From Saccharibacillus alkalitolerans (lineage in GTDB: Bacteria > Bacillota > Bacilli > Paenibacillales > Paenibacillaceae), in assembly GCF_011090185.1 (NCBI RefSeq), contig NZ_JAAFGS010000001.1, forward strand, positions 434,001 through 498,000: a stretch of 64,000 bases of DNA. The letters run 5' to 3'. A model generated the notes under the pieces. The model was not told the origin of the DNA, did not search any database, and saw only the letters and a list, made by a program, of their open reading frames with translations. Of this stretch, positions 1 through 8,619 are shown one piece after another. How positions within the stretch are numbered: the first letter of the stretch is position 1; each line of letters begins with the position of its first letter. Position numbers and translations under genes: made by a program.

Positions 1-2
1 AT

Positions 3-707
3 ATTCTGCTGCGTTCGCCGGAGCTTGCGCCGAGCGGATTCGCCAAATCGCTGCGCGAGCGGGAACCGGACGTGCGCGGAGGAATCCACGAAGGCCGCGT
101 CATTGTCCACTACCGGGACATGACGGTAACGGCGGAGCTTGAGGATGCGCCGCTGCCGAACCGCGAAGCGGAAGAGAACGGCAAATACAACGCCATGTGG
201 CCGGACGCCGAAGCCGCGATCGAAGGCTACACGGCCCATATGCGGGTGACGGCAATGAACGTCGAAGACAGCGTGGAAGGGCACAAGCTGATGACGAAGC
301 TGATCGCTTCGCTGCTCGAGCATATGCCGAGCGCGCTGGCCGTCTATTCCGCGCCGATGCTTGTCAGCCGCGCGGCTTATATCGCCAGCGCGGATATGCT
401 GGCGGAGAACATGCTGCCGGTCAATCTGTGGGTGTTCGTCGGCTTGTACGGCGGCGAAGGCAAGGGTTCGTCTTACACGCACGGCATGCAGGACTTCGGC
501 GGCGACGAGCTGGAGCTGCTGAACACGCAGCGCTCGGCGGCGGAGACGTTCGAGCTGATGTTTTCGGTGGCCGCGTATTCCATCGAGCGGCGCATCCGAT
601 TCCAGGGCGGCGAGAATATCGCTTTCAAGGAAGGCGAGGCGCTGACGCTCACCCGTTCGCCGGGCGTCGCGCTTCAAGGAATGACGATGAAGGTGGAAGG
701 GTTCTGA
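3..707 (+). CDS. DUF4261 domain protein, 3' part (5' end outside window)
   Basis: The reading frame is open from base 3 to the TAA-type end at 707 without a stop, so the gene begins upstream of the window and the internal GTG at 72 is probably not its start. The protein pattern fits my memory of DUF4261: a RSPEL segment at the left edge, a YRDM segment, a central VYSAPML segment, then LWVFVGLYGGEG and a C-terminal RSPGVA. No catalytic residues are apparent and no function is known to me. It is followed by a good rho-independent terminator, so it ends its transcription unit. Confidence 0.75.
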   Translation: MLLRSPELAPSGFAKSLREREPDVRGGIHEGRVIVHYRDMTVTAELEDAPLPNREAEENGKYNAMWPDAEAAIEGYTAHMRVTAMNVEDSVEGHKLMTKLIASLLEHMPSALAVYSAPMLVSRAAYIASADMLAENMLPVNLWVFVGLYGGEGKGSSYTHGMQDFGGDELELLNTQRSAAETFELMFSVAAYSIERRIRFQGGENIAFKEGEALTLTRSPGVALQGMTMKVEGF

Positions 708-773
708 GCAGCGTGGGAGCGGAGAAGCGAAAGGCGCTCCGCGCGGAATCGGAGAGATGAGCAGAGCAGGCCA

Positions 774-814
774 AAAGGCACGACCCGGCGAAGTACGGGC
801 GTGTCTTTTTGGTT
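774..814 (+). terminator. rho-independent terminator
   Basis: A stem of about 13 pairs (AAAGGCACGACCCG against CGGGCGTGTCTTT, with one bulge and a G-U pair) is followed by T-rich sequence at 806-816. It lies 67 bases after the DUF4261 gene. Confidence 0.75.
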
Positions 815-985
815 TTTCAAGATTCGACAGGCGCCGCGTTCGGCCGTTCGGAAGTGCGGTCCGCGTTCGCCTCCGCTTTTGCAAAATTGCAAACCCGCGC
901 CCGTTACTTTACCATGAACAATAGAACCTTTACCGGGAAGGGCGGTCTTCCCGGCAGTTTGATCGGATCGAAAGGAGCGTTATCG

Positions 986-1975
986 ATGAATTTCACGATT
1001 TTGTTCGTGTCTTCGCCGCTCGATCCCGGAGCGGCCGACGAACTGTATGCCGACGAATACCGCAGCGCCCGGGAAGCCGGGTTCGACGTCGGCTTGATTC
1101 ATTACGAAGAGCTGCTGCACGGCGGCAGTCCGGCGCGGGCGGTCAAGCGGATCCGGGAGCGTTCCGAACCGACTGCCGCGCTGTATCGGGGCTGGATGCT
1201 GCGTCCGGGTCAGTATGCGCGGTTATACAAAGCGCTGCTGGAGCGCAATCTGCGGCTGATCAACGCGCCGGAGCAGTATCGTCACGCGCATTACCTGCCG
1301 GAATCGTACTCGCGGATCGAAGGAGATACCCCCCGTTCGGTATGGATACCGCTGCGGTATCCGCCGGACAGCGAGGAAGCCGAAAGACTGGCCGTCGAGG
1401 CGGTACGGGTCTTCGGCGGCGGGCCGATCATTGTCAAAGATTACGTCAAATCCCGCAAACACGAATGGGAAGAGGCCTGCTACGTGCCGGATGCTTCGGA
1501 CAGCGAGCGGGTGAAGCGGACCGTCCGCCGTTTTTTGGAACTGCAGGGCGACGAATTGAACGAAGGATTGGTATTCCGCGCTTTCGAAAAGCTGGAATAC
1601 GTATCCCGACACCCGCAAAGCGGGATGCCGCTGTCGCGGGAAGTCCGGGTATTCGTGCTGGACGGAGAGCCGGCGTTCGTTTCGAATTACTGGGAAGCCG
1701 GCGGGGATGAAGATTTCGACAAGGCGCTGGACGGGTTCCGCGAGACGATGAAGGGAATCGACAGCCGTTTTTATACGATGGATTTCGCCAAAAAGGAAAA
1801 CGGGCCTTGGATCGTGCTGGAGTTGGGGGACGGACAAACGGCCGGACTGCCCGACGAGACCGAGCCCCCGCAGTTTTACGCAGCTTTGAGAAAGGCTCTG
1901 GAACGAAGCGATAACGCGCATCCTTCCGACGATCCCGGCGAACAGCAAAGGAGGTTCGAAGATGAGCGAAGATAA
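986..1975 (+). CDS. ATP-grasp domain protein (R2K type)
   Basis: 329-residue protein. The ATG at 986 was chosen because AAAGGAG lies 9 bases upstream and the protein starts with a Rossmann-like strand (NFTILFVSSPLDPG); the frame is open further upstream to 809 but that stretch is not protein-like. The C-terminal half carries ATP-grasp-like elements: IIVKDYVKSRKHEW, REVRVFVLDGEPAFVSNYW and WIVLELGDGQTAGLP. Family knowledge: such proteins ligate a carboxylate to an amine or thiol using ATP; the substrate cannot be told here. The end overlaps the next gene by 14 bases, so the two are probably co-translated. Confidence 0.7.
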   Translation: MNFTILFVSSPLDPGAADELYADEYRSAREAGFDVGLIHYEELLHGGSPARAVKRIRERSEPTAALYRGWMLRPGQYARLYKALLERNLRLINAPEQYRHAHYLPESYSRIEGDTPRSVWIPLRYPPDSEEAERLAVEAVRVFGGGPIIVKDYVKSRKHEWEEACYVPDASDSERVKRTVRRFLELQGDELNEGLVFRAFEKLEYVSRHPQSGMPLSREVRVFVLDGEPAFVSNYWEAGGDEDFDKALDGFRETMKGIDSRFYTMDFAKKENGPWIVLELGDGQTAGLPDETEPPQFYAALRKALERSDNAHPSDDPGEQQRRFEDERR

Positions 1976-2183
1976 AGGAACGAATGTAAACGAACAAGGA
2001 CAACCTACCCCCGAGGGGAACAAAAAGTGGGTAGGATTCGGCATCAGCATCGGACTGCTGATCGGCATGCTCTTCGGCCTTGCCATGAAAAACATGGCGT
2101 TCGGGGTGCCGATCGGGATCGCGCTGGGCGCCGCATTCGGAATGGCTCTGCAAAAAAAGAAAGAAAAAGAAATGCCGCAGTAA
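1962..2183 (+). CDS. small glycine-zipper membrane protein
   Basis: 73 residues with a hydrophilic N-terminus, then two hydrophobic glycine-rich segments (about residues 24-43 and 47-64) with GxxxG-type spacing, and a lysine-rich tail. It starts inside the end of the ATP-grasp gene, with a GAGG sequence upstream. Function unknown. It resembles the small protein encoded between cas1 and cas2 in this window (13422-13613): both show G-x-GI-x(2)-GL, then (K/Q)N-x-A-x-G and a second glycine-rich segment. Confidence 0.7.
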   Translation: MSEDKGTNVNEQGQPTPEGNKKWVGFGISIGLLIGMLFGLAMKNMAFGVPIGIALGAAFGMALQKKKEKEMPQ

Positions 2184-2290
2184 ATGCCGCACGAAGCGGA
2201 CGGGAAGCTTGAGATTGTCCCCGACCGAGCCTCGGCGCGCAATCAAGGTGCTCCGTAAGCGCAAGAGTACGGAGAACAGGAGGGCTTTTC

Positions 2291-3373
2291 ATGGATGCCG
2301 TTAAAGAGATGCTCGACCGGAACAAAAAAATCGCCCAATGGGCACAATTGAAAAATCATTCGCCCGCAATCGGCTGGATCGTACGCGGCGAGAAGTTTTT
2401 CTGGACGCCGAACGAGACGGCAGGCAGCGTTAAGTCCGTCAACCGATACGAGATCGGTTCGATCACGAAGACGATGACCGCTTTTCGTCTGGCCAAGGGA
2501 GAGCAGGATGGCTTGTGGCAGGCTTCCGACACGCTGGCGAAGCTGGTTCCCGAGCTGGAAGACAGCGAATTTGCGCGCAGCGTCACGCTGCGGCAGCTGG
2601 CCACGCACACGTCGGGCTTGACCCGGCTGGCGAAAAATCAGGTGCTGATGTCCATGAAAAAGGACAAAGCCAATCCTTATGCGGCTTACCTCGAAGAGCA
2701 TCTGCTGGAAGCGGTGCGAAGCGAGAAGCCGCGAACCGAGGCGAAGCATGAGTATTCCAATTACGGGTACGGTCTGCTGGGTTGGGCGCTGAGCCGGGCT
2801 TCCGGCGTGCCCGCTTCGGAAGCGATGCGCCGGGAGCTGTTCGATCCGCTCGGCATGAACGGCAGCGTGATGGCGGTGCTGGGCGAAACGGACCCGGACG
2901 AGGACGAAGCTTTTCCTCTCCTGCCCGGCTTCGCGCCCGGCGGCCGGCCGGTACCGCATTGGGATTTCACTTCCGCGTCGGCGGGCGCGGGAGCGGTTCG
3001 TTCGACGCTTCCGGACATGCTGACTTATGTGGAAGCGCAGCTCGGCCAGCATCCCGCCGCGGCGGAGCTCGAGCCGGTGTTCCTGGACTGCCAGAACGAG
3101 CAGGCTTCCGTCGCGCCGTCCAAAGGCGTCGGCATCGGCTACGCCTGGATGAGATCGATGCGCCAAGACGGCACCGTCACGCACTGGCATAACGGTGCGA
3201 CCTACGGCTTCAGCAGCTTTGCCGCATTCAACCGCGATTTGCAGTCGGGCTTCGTCGTCCTGTCGAACCGAGGCGTCAGCTTCGCGGGTCATCTTAAACA
3301 GATGATCGGACTCGGCGAACTGAGCAGCGACCGCGCGGCCGGATTGGTCGGCGAAGAGCTGTTCAAGGTTTAA
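2291..3373 (+). CDS. serine hydrolase, class C beta-lactamase / penicillin-binding family
   Basis: 360 residues, no obvious signal peptide. All three active-site motifs of the family are present: SxxK as SITK (S57-K60), YxN as YSN (155-157) and HxG as HNG (300-302). The start ATG has AGGAGG 8 bases upstream. Such enzymes act as esterases, D-amino peptidases or carboxypeptidases rather than true resistance lactamases; the substrate is unknown. The last 60 bases recur with one mismatch at 28831-28890, on the far side of the CRISPR block. Confidence 0.85.
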   Translation: MDAVKEMLDRNKKIAQWAQLKNHSPAIGWIVRGEKFFWTPNETAGSVKSVNRYEIGSITKTMTAFRLAKGEQDGLWQASDTLAKLVPELEDSEFARSVTLRQLATHTSGLTRLAKNQVLMSMKKDKANPYAAYLEEHLLEAVRSEKPRTEAKHEYSNYGYGLLGWALSRASGVPASEAMRRELFDPLGMNGSVMAVLGETDPDEDEAFPLLPGFAPGGRPVPHWDFTSASAGAGAVRSTLPDMLTYVEAQLGQHPAAAELEPVFLDCQNEQASVAPSKGVGIGYAWMRSMRQDGTVTHWHNGATYGFSSFAAFNRDLQSGFVVLSNRGVSFAGHLKQMIGLGELSSDRAAGLVGEELFKV

Positions 3374-3430
3374 CGCAGAAACGAAGCAGCGGCGGAGGAT
3401 GGAGGAAAAAAGCTCCGGCGAAAAAGAATG

Positions 3431-3507
3431 ACCCCTCAAGGCAGACAGCGGAAAAAGATCTCGCGTTAAAAAGAGATCGACGCTGGAGACCGGAGGGGTT
3501 TTTGCGT
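3431..3507 (+). terminator. probable terminator of the serine hydrolase gene
   Basis: ACCCCTC at 3431-3437 pairs with GAGGGGT at 3493-3499, followed by TTTTTG. An inner hairpin GATCTC/GAGATC lies in the loop. The long loop makes it less certain than the other terminators here. Confidence 0.5.
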
Positions 3508-3548
3508 TTCGGAAAAAGGCAGGTCTTAGAGCGATACAGAAATATGGA

Positions 3549-5253
3549 GGGGAAATCGACGTAACCGCGTGGGGAGCGACCGTGCTCTCGGGCAAGCTTA
3601 TCGTTCCGGCTACGAGTTTCAATCCACGCTCCCGTGTGGGGAGCGACTGATTCGCGGATCAGTATCGTAGTCAAGCGTAAGGTTTCAATCCATGCTCCCG
3701 CGTGGGGAGCGACTTCGCTCCAAAAACATCGACAAAGTGCAGGTCGAGTTTCAATCCACGTTCCCGCGTGGGGAGCGACCAAGATCACTCTAAACGACAT
3801 TTTTGATTGGATTGTTTCAATCCACGCTCCCGCGTGGGGAGCGACCCTGGACGTAGTCAAGATCAACGCCACGGTCAAAGTTTCAATCCACGCTCCCGCG
3901 TGGGGAGCGACAACCTTTGTGGTCGTTCCGCCAAAAGCAACTTGGTTTCAATCCACGCTCCCGCGTGGGGAGCGACTCGCGACCGGCATTCTTCGGGTTG
4001 AAGTGGAGTTGTTTCAATCCACGCTCCCGCGTGGGGAGCGACGATGCGGAACGCTTACTATGGTCGGCGTAATGCTGTTTCAATCCACGCTCCCGCGTGG
4101 GGAGCGACCAAGGGCTGCGAACCCAGCGGCGATCTGTGGGATGTTTCAATCCACGCTCCCGCGTGGGGAGCGACTCAGATGGATTTGCATCGTAGTACCG
4201 TGATTTGGTTTCAATCCACGCTCCCGCGTGGGGAGCGACTTCTTGCGTCGCGCCCGATACGGCGATTCGGCTCATGTTTCAATCCACGCTCCCGCGTGGG
4301 GAGCGACTACAATCATTTTAGGCACAAACCCAAAATTAACCGGTTTCAATCCACGCTCCCGCGTGGGGAGCGACGAGGGGAACACACCATGACAACAATG
4401 ATCGTCAGTTTCAATCCACGCTCCCGCGTGGGGAGCGACAGCAGCTGTCGGTGCATATATGGATCTCAACGACGTTTCAATCCACGCTCCCGCGTGGGGA
4501 GCGACCCGGAGGGAATGGAGATTGCACCCCGCTGGATTGTTTCAATCCACGCTCCCGCGTGGGGAGCGACGCGGTCTTTGTCCCCATACGAATAATGCCT
4601 GCGTAGTTTCAATCCACGCTCCCGCGTGGGGAGCGACCGCGTGGGGAGCGACCGCGTGGGGGTGATGGTGTGAGCATCGAGGAGCAGTTTCAATCCACGC
4701 TCCCGCGTGGGGAGCGACGAGCTGGGAGCGACAGTGATCTTGATCAGCCAGCTGTTTCAATCCACGCTCCCGCGTGGGGAGCGACGGACTCGCCGTTTGC
4801 GTCGCCGGCCGGTCCTCCAGGTTTCAATCCACGCTCCCGCGTGGGGAGCGACCTCCGGGAACGGCCGACGACATCACGATTTCGCTCGTTTCAATCCACG
4901 CTCCCGCGTGGGGAGCGACTTTGTATAGGCGCGGCGAATCAATTCATCGTCGAAGTTTCAATCCACGCTCCCGCGTGGGGAGCGACCGTGGAAGTGTGCA
5001 TTTGCTGTCGCACGTCTGCAAGTTTCAATCCACGCTCCCGCGTGGGGAGCGACCATTCGAAGGGGAGTTGGGGGAATGAGCCAAGAGAGTTTCAATCCAC
5101 GCTCCCGCGTGGGGAGCGACGTATACCCAGGCACAGCGTCAACGCTGTCCGAACGTTTCAATCCACGCTCCCGCGTGGGGAGCGACCGGAAGTCTGGAAT
5201 GACTCCTGGATTCGCACGAAGGTTTCAATCCACGCTCCCGCGTGGGGAGCGAC
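3549..5253 (-). CRISPR. CRISPR array 1, type I-C repeat, 25 repeats plus one decayed copy
   Basis: 25 copies of a 32-base repeat from 3616 to 5253 at about 66-base spacing, with spacers of 33-36 bases. On the + strand each reads GTTTCAATCCAC, then the hairpin GCTCCC-GCGTG-GGGAGC, then GAC. The three leftmost copies (3616, 3682, 3748) carry one substitution each, and 3549-3580 is a decayed copy matching 24 of 32 positions. Decay on the left and the conserved leader on the right show that transcription runs leftward, giving crRNAs whose repeat ends GTGGATTGAAAC, as known for type I-C. One aberrant 49-base spacer sits at 4638-4686. Short reading frames in this region are artefacts of the repeat. 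Confidence 0.98.
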
Positions 5254-5421
5254 TGTTCCACCTTGCAGCCCTTACCCCTAAAGGCTTCAAGAGCGCAAAA
5301 GTGCGAACCTCAAAATCAGCCTATCGAAAACCGGACAAAAATACAACTTAAATCGTTTAAACCCTTATGCAGTGCGGGGTGCGAACCTCCCCGAGATTTT
5401 ATGAGAGCTTTAGGTTCGCAC
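5254..5421 (-). promoter_or_regulatory. CRISPR leader of array 1
   Basis: This sequence starts right after the last repeat and is shared with the leaders of arrays 2 and 3. It contains GTGCGAACCT at 5301-5310 and 5379-5388 and its inverse AGGTTCGCAC at 5412-5421. A leftward promoter is likely: -35 TTGTAT (5346-5341) and -10 TAGGCT (5323-5318) with 17 bases between; the spacing is kept in the other two leaders. Leaders of this kind direct array transcription and Cas1-Cas2 integration. Confidence 0.8.
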
Positions 5422-5442
5422 TTTTTAGCACAGTCCACTCCA

Positions 5443-5471
5443 TTCACAAAAAATATTTATTTTACTATAAA
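5443..5471 (+). promoter_or_regulatory. putative promoter of the type I-C cas operon
   Basis: TTCACA at 5443-5448 and TATAAA at 5466-5471 are 17 bases apart in an AT-rich stretch, about 90 bases before cas3. It points away from the array 1 leader, so array and cas operon are divergent. Confidence 0.45.
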
Positions 5472-5560
5472 TCAATAAAAAGGAATTTGAGCATGCAGGC
5501 GAGAATTGCTTAGTCACAACATCAGAATCGACTCGCAATTTACACCAAGGAGGCGAATCA

Positions 5561-7921
5561 TTGGTCGATTACTACGCGCATTCCACGGACTCCGACGACA
5601 AATCGACCTGGCAGCTGCTCAAAGTCCACCTTACGGAAGTCGAGGAATTGGCTGCCGAAATGGCCGGAATCTTCGGAGCTGCGGACTGGACCGCGGCAGC
5701 CGGAAGGCTTCATGATCTAGGGAAATACTCATTGCCGTTTCAGAAAAGACTCGACGGATCGACGAAAAAGGTGGACCATGCGACGGCCGGAGCATTGGCT
5801 TTAACAAAGGACTGGTCCAATACCCCTTCCCAACGTCTGGCCGCCCGGCTGCTGTCTTATATCATCGCCGGTCACCATTCCGGCCTGCCGGATTATGGCT
5901 CGTCCGACGCGGATCATCATGCCACTCTTCGCAAGCGTCTCTCCCGAACCGAACATATCGAAGACTATAGCGCCGGGTATCGAGAAATCGCCATACCGAA
6001 ACCGCCCAATCGCTTTCCGTTAAAACCTGGACCTGCGCCCGGCTTCCAACTCTCCTTTTTCACACGGATGCTCTTCTCTTGTCTCGTCGATGCCGACTCG
6101 CTCAATACTGAATCCTTCACTGACCCTTCGAGGCATAAGCTTCGCCAGCGTCAAGATCGTCAGCAGGAGCTTGAACGTACGCGTCAGCTGTTCGATCGAT
6201 TCAGGCAGCGCTTCTATGAATACCGTCGAAAAAAATTCAACGCGCCGAGAAGCGATATCGATCACTGGCGAACGGAAATTTTTCAAGAAGTGATGCAGCG
6301 GGCGCAAGATCCTCGCGGGTTGTTCAGTCTGACGCTGCCCACCGGAAGCGGCAAAACGCAGGTTTCGCTCGGATTCGCGTTAGAACATGCGATCAAGCAC
6401 GATATACGGCGAATCATTTACGTCATCCCCTATACCTCGATTATCGAGCAGAACGCGCAGGAATTTCGGGACATTCTGGGCGAGGAGCATGTACTGGAAC
6501 ATCATTCGAACTTCCAGCATGAACAGCATGACAAGAGTACGCCTGCGTTCGAAACGACAGAGCGTCAGAAGTTGGCTGAAGAAAATTGGGAGCTCCCGCT
6601 CGTAGTCACGACGAACGTACAGTTTTTCGAATCGCTGTTTGCCGCCCGACGTTCTTCGACCCGCAAACTGCACAATATCGCCGGCAGCGTAATCGTTCTT
6701 GACGAAGCTCAGATGATGAACGGCGGCTTTTTCCGGCCGTGCCTGCATGCGCTGGATGAGCTGGTGCGCAACTACGGCTGCTCGGTCGTATTCTGCACCG
6801 CTACCCAGCCGCCGGCTGCCAAGCTTCTGCCTCATGCGCAGATCGTCGAGACGGTAGCCGATCCGCAGTCTCGCTATGAACAGTTCGAACGGGTGAACGT
6901 TTCTTTTGGCGGAAAAATGTCCTGGGATGACCTTGCGCAGCGAATCGCGAACGGCGGATCGCAGGCGCTCTGCATCGTCAATACGCGAGGGAATGCGAGA
7001 GAGCTGTATGCCACGCTGGAAGAAAGATACGGTGAAGAACGAGAAGAATGGCTGTATCATTTAAGCGCCCGAATGTGTCCGGAGAACCGGCGCGACATTT
7101 TGGCTGTCATCAAAAAGCGTCTGCAGGAAGGCCTTCCCTGCATCCTGGTCAGCACGCAGCTGATTGAAGCGGGCGTCGACGTCGATTTCCCCGCGGTATA
7201 CCGGGAGCTGGCCGGCATCGACTCGGTCGCCCAGGCTGCGGGACGCTGCAACCGCAACGGCAGATTGATTCGCGAAGGGCTACCCTGCCTGGGCGAAGTG
7301 ACAGTGTTCGAGACGGAACGCGGATTACCCGACGGCTGGATGAGCCGCACCGGCTCGATCGCCCGCGATCTGCTGCAAAAATACGGAGAAAGCGGTGTCA
7401 GTCCGTTATCTATCGAGGCGGTACGAGAATATTTTGCGCAGCTCTTTTTCTACGGGCAAAGCGAAGATCGCGATCAGACGGACGAGGCGGGCATTCTGCC
7501 GATGCTGGAAGAACGCGCGAAAGAAATGGAGTTTCCTTTTGCCACGGTGGCCGAGCGGTTTCGTTTGATCGATTCGCAGATGAAAACGCTGCTGGTGCCT
7601 TACGTCGACGACGAAGAGCGGGCATCGGCCGAATGCGGCGGGGAGAACCCGGACGATCCTTATTATGAAGGAAAAGCGAGAAGACTGCTCGATAAGCTGC
7701 GGAAAGATCCTTTTTCCACTCGAGAGACGATGCGCGCGCTGCAGCCTTATACCGTGCAGGTGTATCCGAACGAATTTAACGATTTCCAGCGTGCGGGAGA
7801 GCTGACGGAAGTACGCGAAGACGTGTACGCGCTCAGCCGCCCGAATGCTTGGTACGATCGCAAAAAAGGACTCAAGCCGTACTCGCAGCAAAGCGCGGCG
7901 CAGGAACTGTGGATCAGTTAA
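5561..7921 (+). CDS. cas3: Cas3 nuclease-helicase, type I-C
   Basis: 786 residues, TTG start with AAGGAGG 8 bases upstream. The N-terminal HD nuclease domain shows LHDLGKY (H51, D52) and AGHHSG (H105-H106). The superfamily 2 helicase follows, with Walker A TGSGKT (261-266), the DEAQ box (381-384) and a C-terminal core containing STQLIEAGVDVDFP and QAAGRCNRNG. Known role: recruited by type I Cascade to the R-loop, it unwinds and degrades target DNA. First gene of a complete I-C operon; cas5c follows after 26 bases. All signature residues are present, so it should be active. Confidence 0.97.
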   Translation: MVDYYAHSTDSDDKSTWQLLKVHLTEVEELAAEMAGIFGAADWTAAAGRLHDLGKYSLPFQKRLDGSTKKVDHATAGALALTKDWSNTPSQRLAARLLSYIIAGHHSGLPDYGSSDADHHATLRKRLSRTEHIEDYSAGYREIAIPKPPNRFPLKPGPAPGFQLSFFTRMLFSCLVDADSLNTESFTDPSRHKLRQRQDRQQELERTRQLFDRFRQRFYEYRRKKFNAPRSDIDHWRTEIFQEVMQRAQDPRGLFSLTLPTGSGKTQVSLGFALEHAIKHDIRRIIYVIPYTSIIEQNAQEFRDILGEEHVLEHHSNFQHEQHDKSTPAFETTERQKLAEENWELPLVVTTNVQFFESLFAARRSSTRKLHNIAGSVIVLDEAQMMNGGFFRPCLHALDELVRNYGCSVVFCTATQPPAAKLLPHAQIVETVADPQSRYEQFERVNVSFGGKMSWDDLAQRIANGGSQALCIVNTRGNARELYATLEERYGEEREEWLYHLSARMCPENRRDILAVIKKRLQEGLPCILVSTQLIEAGVDVDFPAVYRELAGIDSVAQAAGRCNRNGRLIREGLPCLGEVTVFETERGLPDGWMSRTGSIARDLLQKYGESGVSPLSIEAVREYFAQLFFYGQSEDRDQTDEAGILPMLEERAKEMEFPFATVAERFRLIDSQMKTLLVPYVDDEERASAECGGENPDDPYYEGKARRLLDKLRKDPFSTRETMRALQPYTVQVYPNEFNDFQRAGELTEVREDVYALSRPNAWYDRKKGLKPYSQQSAAQELWIS

Positions 7922-7947
7922 GAAGAGGGAAGGAGGAAAGAATCAGG

Positions 7948-8619
7948 ATGGGATACGGAATCAAGCTGCATGTATGGGGCGACCGCGCCTGCTTTACACG
8001 GCCGGAGATGAAGGCGGAGCGGGTGAGTTACGACGTGATGACGCCTTCGGCGGCGCGGGGCATTCTGGAAGCGATCCATTGGAAACCGGCGATTCGCTGG
8101 GTCGTGGATCGGATTCATGTGCTGAATGAGATCTCTTTCGATTCGGTCAGACGCAATGAGGTGGAGAGCAAAGTTTCGGCGGCGCAGATCAAATCCGCGA
8201 TGAACGGACGTGATGCCATACTAAACCAAATCGCACCGGCAGAACGGCAGCAGCGCATGACGGTCATGCTGCGCGACGTGGCATACGTAATCGAAGCCCA
8301 TTTCGAAATGACGAGCAGCGCGGGAGAAAGCGACAATCCAGAGAAGCATTACAGCATCTTCTCGCGGCGGGCGCGCGGCGGCCAGTCGTATCATCAGCCG
8401 TATTTCGGCTGCCGCGAGTTTCCCGTAAACTTTAGTCTGTTGGAGGACGGAGACGAAATTCCGCTTTCTTATTATAGAGGAAATGTGGGGCTTGATTTGC
8501 AGTGGATGCTGTGGGATCTGGAATACGGAGAGGAAATTTCGCCCAAATTCTTCCGTGCAACGATGCGTCAGGGCATCATCGACGTGCCGGATCTGTATAA
8601 ACGGGAGGCGCGCTTATGA
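7948..8619 (+). CDS. cas5c: Cas5c, crRNA-processing subunit of type I-C Cascade
   Basis: 223 residues. The ATG at 7948 follows AGGAGG closely; the open frame upstream to 7849 overlaps cas3 and was rejected. The protein has the Cas5c pattern: an N-terminal strand (YGIKLHVWGDRACFTRPE), ERVSYDVMTPSAARGILEAI, a central QRMTVMLRDVAYVIEAHFEM and YFGCREFP. In type I-C, which normally lacks Cas6, Cas5c cuts the pre-crRNA repeat and holds the 5' tag. The stop overlaps the cas8c start (ATGA), showing translational coupling. Confidence 0.95.
   Translation: MGYGIKLHVWGDRACFTRPEMKAERVSYDVMTPSAARGILEAIHWKPAIRWVVDRIHVLNEISFDSVRRNEVESKVSAAQIKSAMNGRDAILNQIAPAERQQRMTVMLRDVAYVIEAHFEMTSSAGESDNPEKHYSIFSRRARGGQSYHQPYFGCREFPVNFSLLEDGDEIPLSYYRGNVGLDLQWMLWDLEYGEEISPKFFRATMRQGIIDVPDLYKREARL

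Noticed and set aside
809-985. Upstream extension of the ATP-grasp gene
   Set aside because: It has no ribosome site, overlaps the preceding terminator and its peptide is not protein-like.
3634-5281. Many open frames within the arrays (repeated peptides such as FQSTLPRGER)
   Set aside because: They are translations of the CRISPR repeat in different frames and have no start sites or conservation.
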